NCBI GenBank assembly: GCA_016795295.1
Contig: JAEUHP010000143.1
Coordinates: 1 to 41,789 of the forward strand
DNA length: 41,789 nt
Direction of reading: 5' to 3'
From: Planctomycetota bacterium
GTDB taxonomy: Bacteria > Planctomycetota > UBA1135 > UBA2386
A program made the translations under genes and the position numbers. Below are positions 17,292 to 25,567 of the stretch, piece after piece. The first letter of the stretch is position 1. Each line of letters opens with the position of its first letter. The notes beneath the pieces were generated by a model, which had not been told where the DNA came from, made no database searches, and saw only the letters and a program-made list of their open reading frames with translations.

Positions 17292-18188
17292 GTGTCCGTC
17301 GCCACCACCCCAGTGTCTCCCACCCGCCCACCGCTCTGGCTGTCGGTGTTGCAGTTGGTGCGGGTGGGCACCTTGTTCTCTCCGGCCGCCGATGTGGTTG
17401 CATCGTGGTGCGTGGCAGGGCTGCCCTGGCGAGCCGAAGCGGCGCGTGCGGCGCTGGCCAGCGTGGCCTTGTACGCGGCCGGCATGGTGTGGAACGACAT
17501 TGCCGACCGCCGGCTCGACGCCGTACAACGCCCCGAACGGCCGTTGCCGAGCGGTCGTGTGTCGCTGGCCCTCGCTCTGGCACTCGGCACGGCGCTGCTG
17601 GGGATCGGACTCGCCGTGTCGCCATGCCGAGGCCACCACGGCCTGATCGCGGCGCTGGTGCTCTGCTACGACTTCCTCGGCAAGCGCGTCGAGTGGCTCG
17701 GCGCGCTGAACATGGGCCTCCTGCGGGCGTTGAACCTCGCCACCGCACTCGCAGCGGGCGGTGCCACAGTCGGCGAGGGACCGCGCACCGCCCTGCTCTC
17801 CGCCAGTGCGTGCTACGGCCTGTACATCCTGGCCGTCACCGTGCTGGGCATCTTCGAGGACGCCGAACCAGTTCGCCCCCGCGCGGTCGCTGCGGTCCAG
17901 GCGGCACCGCCGCTTGCCGCATGCTGCGGCCTGCTCGCAGTGCAGCAAGGACTCTGGCCGGCACCGCTGCTGGCGTTGTTGCCCGTGCTGTGGTTCGCGC
18001 GGCGCAACCGGCTGCGCACGCATTGGGATCGAGCGGCGATCCGCGCATCGATGACCTGGCTGCTGCTCGGCACCATGCTCTACACCAGCCTCCTGGCGCT
18101 GGCCGCTGGCCAACCGTGGGCGGCCGCGGGCATCGCCGCGGTGATCGTGCCCGCACGCTGGATCGCGCGGCGCATCGCCCTCACCTGA
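17292..18188 (+). CDS. UbiA-family prenyltransferase (EboC-like)
   Basis: Membrane protein of 298 residues with about eight hydrophobic helices. The prenyl-diphosphate binding motif is NDIADRRLDAVQRPERPLPSG (near residues 71-91), and a second region YDFLGKRVEWLGALNMGLLRALN follows. The D-x-x-D of the second UbiA motif is replaced by DFLGK, as in EboC-type and related outliers of the superfamily. Family members attach isoprenoid chains to an aromatic or other acceptor in the membrane; the acceptor here is unknown. The gene begins 11 nt after rseP and is probably in one transcript with dxr, which supplies isoprenoid precursors (inference). No other ebo-cluster genes are seen. Confidence 0.87.
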   Translation: MSVATTPVSPTRPPLWLSVLQLVRVGTLFSPAADVVASWCVAGLPWRAEAARAALASVALYAAGMVWNDIADRRLDAVQRPERPLPSGRVSLALALALGTALLGIGLAVSPCRGHHGLIAALVLCYDFLGKRVEWLGALNMGLLRALNLATALAAGGATVGEGPRTALLSASACYGLYILAVTVLGIFEDAEPVRPRAVAAVQAAPPLAACCGLLAVQQGLWPAPLLALLPVLWFARRNRLRTHWDRAAIRASMTWLLLGTMLYTSLLALAAGQPWAAAGIAAVIVPARWIARRIALT

Positions 18189-18201
18189 CCCGAAGCCACG
18201 A

Positions 18202-18228
18202 CCAGCTGCCCCTGAACGGGGAGGCTGG
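18202..18228. terminator. Possible bidirectional terminator hairpin
   Basis: Stem CCAGC/GCTGG plus CCCC/GGGG with a 2x2 internal loop, in the 47-bp gap between two convergent genes. No T-run is present, so termination is only suggested by position. Confidence 0.35.
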
Positions 18229-18235
18229 GCCGGAG

Positions 18236-19048
18236 TCAGGCCGTCGGCGCCGCGACCGCGCCCATGGCACGCAGCCGCGTCTGCCACGCCGCGCGCGCTT
18301 CTTCCTGCGTCATGGTTCCCGAGCGCACCAGACCGCGCAAGGCCTCCTGGAACGCGGCGAGCCCGGTCTTGCCGTCGCCGGCTGGGATCGGAGTCTCGGA
18401 CGCTGCCCCCGGCCGCTCCACCGCAGGCGCCTCCACCTGGGCGGAGCCGGTCGGGTCGGCGACCGCCGCAGCTTCAGCATCGGGCGCGGCCACGGGACTG
18501 CCTGCGGCAGGACCCGCCCCACTGTGCGCGGTGGCCACCTCGGCGCCACGCAGCTCACCGCGCACCGCGGACACCGCCGTGGCGAACGGATCCTGGCCGA
18601 TGTGGCGGTCCGGCAACTCGGCGGTGCCAGCCCAGCGGAACTCGTCGAGAGGCTGGCCGACCAGATTCTGTACGCTGGGCTCGAGCCGTTGCTCGGCAAC
18701 CGTCCCCCGCCGCTGCTGCAGCACCCCGAGCACGAAGCCATTCATGCGCGCCAGGGCATCGATCAAGAACGACTCGACTTCGCGCTCCAGCCGCTGACCG
18801 ACCTCGGCCTCGGCCTCGCGGGAGACTCGCTCGACGATGCCAGCCGCTTGGCGCGTGGCAGCCGCGAAGAAATCGTGCACTTCGCGGGTGAGCTGCTGAT
18901 CGCGCTCCTCGCGCGCCTCCACGGCTTCGAGCTCCCGCAGCGCGTCGCTGCTGAAGTTGCCGCTGGTGACGTTGCCGACCTTGGCGCGCAAGCGCTGCCG
19001 TTCGCGGCGGAACGCCTCGAAACCGGAATCTCCGTGTTTGCCGTGCAT
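18236..19048 (-). CDS. Coiled-coil protein with SHOCT-like C-terminus, unknown
   Basis: 270 residues from the ATG at 19048 (MHGKHGDSG); the frame is open further upstream, but only into low-quality shadow sequence. Residues about 10-130 are highly charged and helical, with heptad-like stretches (ALRELEAVEAREERDQQ, GIVERVSREAEAEVGQRLE), so a coiled coil is likely. An Ala/Pro/Glu-rich disordered region follows (about 160-230). The last 35 residues (FQEALRGLVRSGTMTQEEA) resemble a SHOCT-type short C-terminal helical motif. No signal peptide is seen. I do not recognise a function. It is divergent from the membrane-anchored protein at 19240. Confidence 0.7.
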   Translation of the reverse strand: MHGKHGDSGFEAFRRERQRLRAKVGNVTSGNFSSDALRELEAVEAREERDQQLTREVHDFFAAATRQAAGIVERVSREAEAEVGQRLEREVESFLIDALARMNGFVLGVLQQRRGTVAEQRLEPSVQNLVGQPLDEFRWAGTAELPDRHIGQDPFATAVSAVRGELRGAEVATAHSGAGPAAGSPVAAPDAEAAAVADPTGSAQVEAPAVERPGAASETPIPAGDGKTGLAAFQEALRGLVRSGTMTQEEARAAWQTRLRAMGAVAAPTA

Positions 19049-19239
19049 GGGTGCCTGTGGGGGGACGCTGGCTCTGCCACCGGCCAGCGCCCCGTTCCGG
19101 CTATCGAGTGCGCCTGCCGCGAGCTTGATCGCACCCACGCAGAGTCCCGAATCGAGACGTGGCCGGCGGCCCCGAGACCGCGCAGGAAGTTGCCGTAGCG
19201 CAGTGGCATGGGCCGCAACCTCCCGGAATACTCGGCGGC

Positions 19240-19890
19240 ATGTCTGCGGCTCGGTGGCCAGCGCTGGGCAATCTCGGCGCACTGCTCTCATGGTGCGGCG
19301 TCGTGGCGCTGCTGGCCGGGTTCTGGATGCCCGTCCGGTCGGCGCAGCGCACTGCCGATGCCGAGCAGTTGGCGGAACAGCTCAACGAACACCTGTTGCA
19401 AGCCAGCCTGGGCTGCCCCAACGCACTCGAGCCCGACGATCTGCCCGCGGTGTTGGCACGGTTCTGGGGTCTGGCCGCTCGCGACCGCCTGCCGGTGGAC
19501 GACCTGGAGGTTCTGGTGCCACCCGCGGACCTCCTGCTGTTGCTCGGCAACCGCGACTACTTGTTCCATCTGGCTGCGGTGCCGCCCGACCCGCAGGCCG
19601 TGGTGTCACCAGACTCCTGCCCGACCTACGCCGCCGTGGCATGGCCCCGCCACGCGGACAGCCTGGGGCACACCGTGTTCTTCTCGCCCAGCGATGCGCT
19701 GCCGGCCCGAACCCGCAACTTGGTCGGGCGACACTTCGGCATGGGCAACCACCGCCCGATGCCCGGGCAGCAGCACCGCCGCCTGCGTTCGGCCAGCAGT
19801 GGCCAGCGGAGCTACCGCAGCAGCAATGACGAACGTTGGATCGAGGGGGCCCCGCCAGACCAGCGGAGTGGCGTCAAAAGTACTCGTTGA
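19240..19890 (+). CDS. Membrane-anchored protein of unknown function
   Basis: 216 residues. A single N-terminal hydrophobic helix (about 12-32, ALLSWCGVVALLAGFW) follows a short start region and would leave the rest outside the cytoplasm. The remainder has a helical start (ADAEQLAEQLNEHLLQ) and a compact mixed domain ending in a Gly/Arg/Ser-rich basic tail. The layout recalls prepilin-like planctomycete proteins (N-terminal helix then globular head), but no prepilin-peptidase cleavage motif is evident. The start at 19240 is the last ATG before the membrane helix. Its 3' end overlaps the 3' end of the opposing HEAT gene by 17 nt. Confidence 0.65.
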   Translation: MSAARWPALGNLGALLSWCGVVALLAGFWMPVRSAQRTADAEQLAEQLNEHLLQASLGCPNALEPDDLPAVLARFWGLAARDRLPVDDLEVLVPPADLLLLLGNRDYLFHLAAVPPDPQAVVSPDSCPTYAAVAWPRHADSLGHTVFFSPSDALPARTRNLVGRHFGMGNHRPMPGQQHRRLRSASSGQRSYRSSNDERWIEGAPPDQRSGVKSTR

Positions 19891-21574
19891 GCCACTCGGT
19901 GAAGAGGGTGCGCAAGGGGCGCTCCTCGCGTTGCCGGGCTTGGTCCAAGCGCCGCGCGTCGTCGAGCGTCACGGAGCGCGGCACCAGCAGGTTCAGCGCC
20001 AGCACGCGCAACTGGGGCAGTTCCTCGCGATCGAACAGCACCTCGCGGAGAGCGCCAAGGCAGACCGAGCCCAACTCCGGCACGTTGCGGTCGATGGCCA
20101 AGCCGGAGAGGATCGGCAACAGCACCGCCCGACGCCGGTAGTCCGTCCGGGGCAACTCCCGGTAGCGGGACACCAGTGTCTGCTCCGCACCACGGATGTT
20201 CAGCATCAACGTCGGCAGGTAGGTGATCGTGGTGAGACGCTCGCCGGTGGCGGTGCGCTCCACCAACCGCTCTGGCCCGGTGAACACCTGCCACAGGGCC
20301 GCGGTCGCTTCCTCGCAGCGCATCGCCGCGAGCGCTTGCAGGAACCCGCGGCCTTCCCCTTCGGGAGCCGCAGCGAACCGCGCCGTGAACAGCGGCACGG
20401 CCCGCGGGTCGCCACTCTGCGCCAGCAAATGCAACAGAATCTGCAGGCGGACCCCCGTCGCCGCGGGCACTTCGGTGAGCATGGCCGCCACGGTCTCGGG
20501 ACGACCACGACGCGTCAGCTCACGCAGGGCCAACGCGCGCGTCTCGACCGGCTCTTCCGGCCCGGCCAGGAATTCGAACACGGCGGTGGCGTCCGCATCG
20601 GCACTGGCCGCCAGAACCTTCGCCAGCTCGAAGCGAACTTCGGCGCGCGGATGGCTCGACAGCCGGAGCAAGTCGTCGCGTAGATCGCCAACCGGCCCCC
20701 GCGCCGAGGCGCGGATCGCCGGGCCGAGCAAGGACATGTCGGTTCCCGACAACGCCTCGTGCAGCCAAGCCGTGCCGACGCTGTCCCCCGCGGCGTGCAA
20801 CAGGCCCGCGAGCACCGACCGCCACTCCCCGGTCGCACCCGTCCATCGCTCGCGCAACACCGCTGCCGCTAGAGGCACCGGCAATGCCAGGGCCTCCTGC
20901 ATGATCTGCTCCTGCACCGCCTCGGGCAACTGCTCGCGCAGCAGCGCGGCGAACAGCTCGACCGCAGCGTCGGGCAACCGCAGGCGGACGGCGCGCAGCC
21001 AGGCGGTGCGAGCCCGCCCATCCATCTGCTTGAACCATGCATACATTTGCCGCACCGTCGCCGGGCGCGACGAGGTTGCCAAGGCGCACAGCGCAGCTTG
21101 ACGAACCTGGGCGTTGGGGTGTTCCAACGCCCGCTGCAGCGGCGCGTCGAACTCGGGGTTGGCCATCTTGCCCATCGCCTCGACGACGTTGCGCACCACG
21201 TCGGGGCCGAGGCTCTGGTTGCCGATCGCCGCATCCATCGCTTCGACCAAGGGCTCGACGGCGTCTTCGGGAGCGTGCCAGAAGAACTCCATGGCCATCA
21301 ACCAAGCTTCGCGCCGAGCACCCTGCAGGTTCGCCACCACCCGCGCGAGCGCCTGACGACGGGTGCGCTGGTATTCACGACCGGTCGAGGGTGGGTAGGT
21401 GAGTTGCACCGGGAAGTCGGCGTGGAATGGCTGCAGACCGTACGGATTGTCGGTCGCGACGCCGGCAGGAGTGTCCTTGGCCTGGGGGGTCCCGGCCTCG
21501 GCGGCCTGGGCCGCACAACGCGCCGCCGCTCCGAGAGCCAGCAGCAACACCGCACCGAACTGCAACATCACCAT
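19874..21574 (-). CDS. Secreted HEAT-repeat protein
   Basis: 566 residues. The N-terminal signal peptide (hydrophobic LQFGAVLLLALGAAA, probable cleavage after CAAQA) predicts export. The mature part consists almost entirely of HEAT-like helical pairs, for example EPLVEAMDAAIGNQSLG, APLQRALEHPNAQVRQAAL, LLRLSSHPRAEVRFELAKVL and ALRELTRRGRPETVAAML. It is likely a periplasmic interaction scaffold; no catalytic site is seen. ATG at 21574 or 21568 are both possible starts; 21574 is given. It lies 156 bp downstream of the cytochrome c peroxidase gene on the same strand, with a strong GC hairpin between them. Confidence 0.85.
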   Translation of the reverse strand: MVMLQFGAVLLLALGAAARCAAQAAEAGTPQAKDTPAGVATDNPYGLQPFHADFPVQLTYPPSTGREYQRTRRQALARVVANLQGARREAWLMAMEFFWHAPEDAVEPLVEAMDAAIGNQSLGPDVVRNVVEAMGKMANPEFDAPLQRALEHPNAQVRQAALCALATSSRPATVRQMYAWFKQMDGRARTAWLRAVRLRLPDAAVELFAALLREQLPEAVQEQIMQEALALPVPLAAAVLRERWTGATGEWRSVLAGLLHAAGDSVGTAWLHEALSGTDMSLLGPAIRASARGPVGDLRDDLLRLSSHPRAEVRFELAKVLAASADADATAVFEFLAGPEEPVETRALALRELTRRGRPETVAAMLTEVPAATGVRLQILLHLLAQSGDPRAVPLFTARFAAAPEGEGRGFLQALAAMRCEEATAALWQVFTGPERLVERTATGERLTTITYLPTLMLNIRGAEQTLVSRYRELPRTDYRRRAVLLPILSGLAIDRNVPELGSVCLGALREVLFDREELPQLRVLALNLLVPRSVTLDDARRLDQARQREERPLRTLFTEWLNEYF

Positions 21575-21647
21575 GGAGCAGTTCTTAGTCCACCGCCGGC
21601 TTCCCGTCACCCGCCGTTTCCAAAGCGCTGAGGAGCAATCCCCCCCA

Positions 21648-21672
21648 CCCCCTGGGCAAGCCACCCAGGGGG
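21648..21672 (-). terminator. Strong GC hairpin after the cytochrome c peroxidase gene
   Basis: A perfect 9-bp stem (CCCCCTGGG at 21648-21656, CCCAGGGGG at 21664-21672) with a 7-nt loop, starting 58 nt past the peroxidase stop. It lacks a T-run and may act as a Rho-independent-like stop or as a processing element before the HEAT gene. Confidence 0.4.
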
Positions 21673-21730
21673 GCCCTCGGCGGGCGACTCGCGACGGCGG
21701 CCGCGCGCGCTTCCGCGGTCCACCCAGGCG

Positions 21731-22819
21731 TCAGTTCAGCTCGGGCAGAGGCCCGGTCAGCGTCTTCAGGAATGTGACGATCGAAGCAACTTCCTCCGGC
21801 TTCAGCGTCTTGCCGAGCTGGTACTCCGCCATGTTCGAGACGGACTCCTCGAGCGTGGCGATGCTGCCGTCGTGGTAATAGGGCGCAGTCTTCTCGCAGT
21901 TCAGCAAGGACGGCACCTTGAACAGGAACTTGTCGCTGTCGCTCTTGGTCACGGCCGCGCGGCCTTCGTCCTTGGTCGGGTAGGGCTTGACCACGCCGAG
22001 CTTCTGGTACATCGAGCCCCCCAGCAGACTGCCCATGTGGCAAGCTTGGCACCCGACGTCCAGATACGTCTTCAGACCGAGCTTCTCCTCGTTGCTGAGC
22101 TGGGCCTTGCCGGCCAAGAAGTCCTCGAACTTCGAGGTGGTGGTCAAGGTGCGCTCGAAGGCGCCGATGGCATACTGGAAGTTCTTCACCGCCACCGACT
22201 CCGGGCCGGGGAACGCCTTGGCGAAGGCGGCGACGAGTTCGGGCTTGGCTTGCAGCTTGGCCAACAGCTCGGCCTCGTCGGCAACGCCGTGCTCGACCGG
22301 ATTGAGCACCGGACCGATCGCCTGCTCCTCGACGGTTGCCGCACGGCCGTCCCAGAACTGGGCGAACTGCTTGGCTGCGTTGTAGACGGTCGGCGTGTTG
22401 CGCTCGCCGAGCGTGCCCGTGCTGCCCGGGGAGGTCTTCTTGCCGTCCTGTCCATAGTTCTTCAGGTCGTGGCAGGAAGCGCAGCTCAGGTTGCCGTTCT
22501 TCGACAGGCTCTGGTCGTGGTAGAGCAGCTTGCCGAGCGCCACCTTTTCGGGGGTGCCCGGGTTGTCGACCGCGGGTGCCGCGGGCGGCATGGTGAAGAG
22601 GGCCTTCACCAGCTCCATGTCGATGCGCACCGGAGCCGCCGGCTTCTTGGCGCCGGTCTCCTTGGCCGCCGGCGCTTGCGGCTGGCTTTCGGCCGCGGCG
22701 GGCGTGCTGGGAGCACCCGGGGCAGGGGTCGGCGCTGGCTGGTTGCCACCGCCGCAAGCAGGGACGAACAGCAGCGCCGCAGCGCTGCACCACCACCAGA
22801 ACACGTTCTTCATGCGCAT
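21731..22819 (-). CDS. Di-heme cytochrome c peroxidase (CcpA/MauG family) lipoprotein
   Basis: 362 residues. A signal peptide with lipobox VPAC (Cys 22) is followed by a Pro/Ala-rich linker (about 25-62), giving a periplasmic membrane-tethered enzyme. Two c-type heme sites, CASCH (113-117) and CQACH (257-261), match the family, as do RNTPTVYNA (140-148), FWDGRA (155-160) and VPSLLN...YYHDGSIATLEESVSNM (302-330). Family members reduce hydrogen peroxide with electrons from small cytochromes, or carry out MauG-type oxidations. Start: ATG at 22819, or ATG at 22813; no ribosome site decides. It is divergent from maf. The octaheme cytochrome beyond maf may be a redox partner (inference). Confidence 0.92.
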   Translation of the reverse strand: MRMKNVFWWWCSAAALLFVPACGGGNQPAPTPAPGAPSTPAAAESQPQAPAAKETGAKKPAAPVRIDMELVKALFTMPPAAPAVDNPGTPEKVALGKLLYHDQSLSKNGNLSCASCHDLKNYGQDGKKTSPGSTGTLGERNTPTVYNAAKQFAQFWDGRAATVEEQAIGPVLNPVEHGVADEAELLAKLQAKPELVAAFAKAFPGPESVAVKNFQYAIGAFERTLTTTSKFEDFLAGKAQLSNEEKLGLKTYLDVGCQACHMGSLLGGSMYQKLGVVKPYPTKDEGRAAVTKSDSDKFLFKVPSLLNCEKTAPYYHDGSIATLEESVSNMAEYQLGKTLKPEEVASIVTFLKTLTGPLPELN

Positions 22820-22921
22820 CGCAGTAGGCTAGGGGACCACCGGCCGGTGGCCAAGCACGAGCAACGCCGCGACTCGACCCGGATTTCGTCCGCCCCCCCA
22901 CCGCTCGGCCCACGCTCCCCC

Positions 22922-23512
22922 ATGGCATCGCGCAATCTCCCTCTGGTTCTGGCCAGCACTTCGTCCTACCGCCGCACGTTGCTGGCGCGGCTCGGCGTGC
23001 CGTTCACCTGGATCGCGCCAGGCGTCGACGAAGCCGCAGCCAAGGCCACCGCCAGCGCCCCCGACGCGCTGGCCAGCCTGCTGGCCCGCGCCAAAGCCGC
23101 AGCCGTGGCCCGCGGGCAACCGGATGCCGTGGTCATCGGCAGCGACCAAGTGGTAGCCGTCGACGGGCTCGTGCTGGACAAACCAGGCGACCGCGAACGC
23201 GCGATCGCCCAACTGCAGCGACTGCGCGCGCGCAGCCACCGGCTGATCACCGCCGTGGCGATCGCCCACCCGGGCGGGTGGTGCGAATTCGCCTGCGAAG
23301 CGGTCCTGCACATGCGTCCGCTCGACGACCCGGAGATCCTGCGTTACGTGGACCGCGACCAGCCGTTCGACTGCGCCGGCAGTTACAAACTCGAACAGCT
23401 CGGCATCGCCCTGTTCGATGCGATCGCAACCGACGACCACACCACCATCACCGGCCTGCCGTTGCGGCAACTGGCGCAGGCCCTGCGCGGCCTCGGCTTC
23501 GCCATTCCCTGA
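22922..23512 (+). CDS. maf: Maf/YceF-family nucleotide pyrophosphatase
   Basis: 196 residues, typical length. Hydrolyses non-canonical or modified NTPs to NMP and pyrophosphate. The motifs are LASTSSYRRTLLARLG (10-25), VDEAA, IGSDQVV (about 72-78) and DCAGSYKLEQLGIALFD followed by TTITGLPL. The DCAGSYKLEQLGI pattern matches the YceF subgroup, which prefers 7-methyl-GTP, better than the dTTP/UTP-type Maf. It is cytosolic. It is divergent from the cytochrome c peroxidase gene (102-bp spacer) and converges with the octaheme cytochrome gene (29-bp gap). Confidence 0.93.
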   Translation: MASRNLPLVLASTSSYRRTLLARLGVPFTWIAPGVDEAAAKATASAPDALASLLARAKAAAVARGQPDAVVIGSDQVVAVDGLVLDKPGDRERAIAQLQRLRARSHRLITAVAIAHPGGWCEFACEAVLHMRPLDDPEILRYVDRDQPFDCAGSYKLEQLGIALFDAIATDDHTTITGLPLRQLAQALRGLGFAIP

Positions 23513-23541
23513 CCACGAGGCCCGGCCACCACGCGGCCCGG

Positions 23542-25464
23542 TCACTCGGCGATGTGCACCGGCCGGTCGTTGCGCTGGGCGTGGAGCTGCCGCAACCGTT
23601 CGGCGTCGACACCGGCCGGCCGCAGCAGCACGGCTGGCTGCGCCGGGAACGGTGCACCGGCCTGCCACTGGGCGAGCACCCGGTTGCCGAACTGGGCCGC
23701 GGCATCGGCCGGCAGCAGAAAATCGTAGCCGACCAACGCCGGGGCCAGATCCGGCACCTGCCGCAAGCCGCGCAGGGCTTGGTAGCGCACCGCCAGGTAA
23801 GGGTCGTCGAGCAAGCGGCCGAGCACAGGCGGCAACCACGCAGTGCCCGCGGTCTGGGTTGCGGCAGGCCAGGCTGTGCTCCAGGCGGCCAGAGTGCGAA
23901 CCGCCGCGTCGCCGGTGAGCAACCACCGCACACCGGCCGCCACTTCCCGCTGCTCGGCGTCGAGGGCCGGCACCGCGCGGCCGTACCATCGGTGCAGCGC
24001 CGCGGCCGTCCAAGCCAACGTCTGGTCGAGGTGGCACAGGTTGCAAGCGTTCGGCCGGCCCGTGGCCAGTTCGACCGCCACGTCCGGCGAGTGGATCCGG
24101 TGGCTGCGCGAGGCCTTCATCAAGCCGAAGGCGGTGTGCGGCATGTGGCAGTTCATGCACTCGCTGCCAGGCGAATCCGCCGCATGATGGCTGTGCGCCG
24201 CGAGCCCAGCCGGCGTGCCGAGGGCCGGATGGCATGCCACGCAGGCCGCGTTGCCGCGTGCGCCGGGCCGCAGTTGGTCGTCGGACCAAGTCGCATCGGT
24301 TGGACCGTCGCCCCCGTGCATCGCATGGCACGAACTGCAATCCATCTGCCGCGAACCATGGCCCCGCGAGTAACACGGCGAACCCAGCAGCCCCTGGTAC
24401 TCGCGGCCGGACAGACGCACTTCGCCATCGGCCCAGAACGCATCGGCGAGAAAGCCCGGCCGCGCGCGCAGCACGCGCGCGAGTTCGGGGGCGGTGCGCG
24501 CCGCCGGCTCGACCACCAGATTGCTCGCGTGCAGGTCCTGGCCCGGCCGGTAGACCAGGCCGTGTTCGCGCCACGCTTCGGCGTGCTCTTGGCGCAGGAT
24601 GTTCACCGAATGGCACTGCCCGCACACCTGCGCCGAGCGCGCGGCGCCGAGACGGGTCGGCTGCACGATGGTCGGGTCGCCCCCCGCATCGGCGTGCTGC
24701 CGGTAGCGGCGCAGCGGGTTCTGGTTCGCGGCCACGTGCGCGCCACCAGGGCCGTGGCACGCCTCGCAGGCGATGCCGAGCTCTGCCACCTCGGTGTCGC
24801 ACCGGCCGATGTCGACCCGCGGCCGCACCTGGGTCGCATGGCACATGTGGCAGTTCTGGTTCCACGCACCGGGCTCGGGCGGCTCCTTCTGCTCCTGGGG
24901 CAACACGAACACCGCCGACAGCGGCAACCAGCGTTGCTCGGCGCGCTGGTAGACCAACGGCACCGGAGCGAGTTCGCGGCCTGCGCCGGTCGAGTACCAA
25001 AGCACCTGCAAATGGTGCGAGCCGGTCGACTGCACCACCGGCCGTTGCACCCGGCCCGGTTGTGCGCCACCCCGAACGAAATCGACCCACAAAGCGTCCC
25101 CGCGCCAGTCCAACACCAGCGGCTGGTCGGCCCAGACCAACTCGAGCCGTTCGAACGCCGCGGCCACCGTGTCCCGGCGCACCTCCTGGGTCATGGTGCG
25201 GTGGTAGGACCGGTGCCAGCTCGCATGCTCCGCCGCATGGCAGCTACGGCAGGCAGCCGAGCCGACGTAGCCCCCGGTCGGCGCCACGCGCGGCCGCAGC
25301 ACTTCGGGGGGTGCCGGCGGGCGATCCAGCGCCAGCGCCATGGACGCAGCGCCAAGCCCGGCTGCCGTCACCCACCAACGCAGCCCCCCCGCCACGCCGG
25401 CACCCAGCCGCCAGAACGGCACGACCACGCCGAGCACGCACAGCACCACACACCAGGACAGCAC
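23542..25464 (-). CDS. Octaheme c-type cytochrome with HEAT-like C-terminus
   Basis: 640 residues. Two N-terminal hydrophobic segments (about 3-19 and 30-46) precede a heme-rich periplasmic domain with eight CxxCH sites, starting at residues 72, 205, 233, 281, 376, 408, 436 and 474. Arrangement and extra histidines resemble the cytochrome c-554 / multiheme nitrite-reductase-related families, but no Lys-containing active-site CxxCK is present. From about 480 to the end the protein turns into HEAT-like helices (VLGRLLDDPYLAVRYQALRGL). It is likely to carry electrons to or from a partner at the outer face of the membrane. It starts at GTG 25464. It is divergent from the secreted Kelch protein. 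Confidence 0.9.
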   Translation of the reverse strand: MLSWCVVLCVLGVVVPFWRLGAGVAGGLRWWVTAAGLGAASMALALDRPPAPPEVLRPRVAPTGGYVGSAACRSCHAAEHASWHRSYHRTMTQEVRRDTVAAAFERLELVWADQPLVLDWRGDALWVDFVRGGAQPGRVQRPVVQSTGSHHLQVLWYSTGAGRELAPVPLVYQRAEQRWLPLSAVFVLPQEQKEPPEPGAWNQNCHMCHATQVRPRVDIGRCDTEVAELGIACEACHGPGGAHVAANQNPLRRYRQHADAGGDPTIVQPTRLGAARSAQVCGQCHSVNILRQEHAEAWREHGLVYRPGQDLHASNLVVEPAARTAPELARVLRARPGFLADAFWADGEVRLSGREYQGLLGSPCYSRGHGSRQMDCSSCHAMHGGDGPTDATWSDDQLRPGARGNAACVACHPALGTPAGLAAHSHHAADSPGSECMNCHMPHTAFGLMKASRSHRIHSPDVAVELATGRPNACNLCHLDQTLAWTAAALHRWYGRAVPALDAEQREVAAGVRWLLTGDAAVRTLAAWSTAWPAATQTAGTAWLPPVLGRLLDDPYLAVRYQALRGLRQVPDLAPALVGYDFLLPADAAAQFGNRVLAQWQAGAPFPAQPAVLLRPAGVDAERLRQLHAQRNDRPVHIAE

Positions 25465-25567
25465 AATGGGCTAGCCTACCGGGTGTCGCCGTCCAGTGGC
25501 CACGCGCACGCGCACACCGGCGGTTGGATTTCGCCGGCTGCGAACGCGCCGACATCGCCTACCCACC

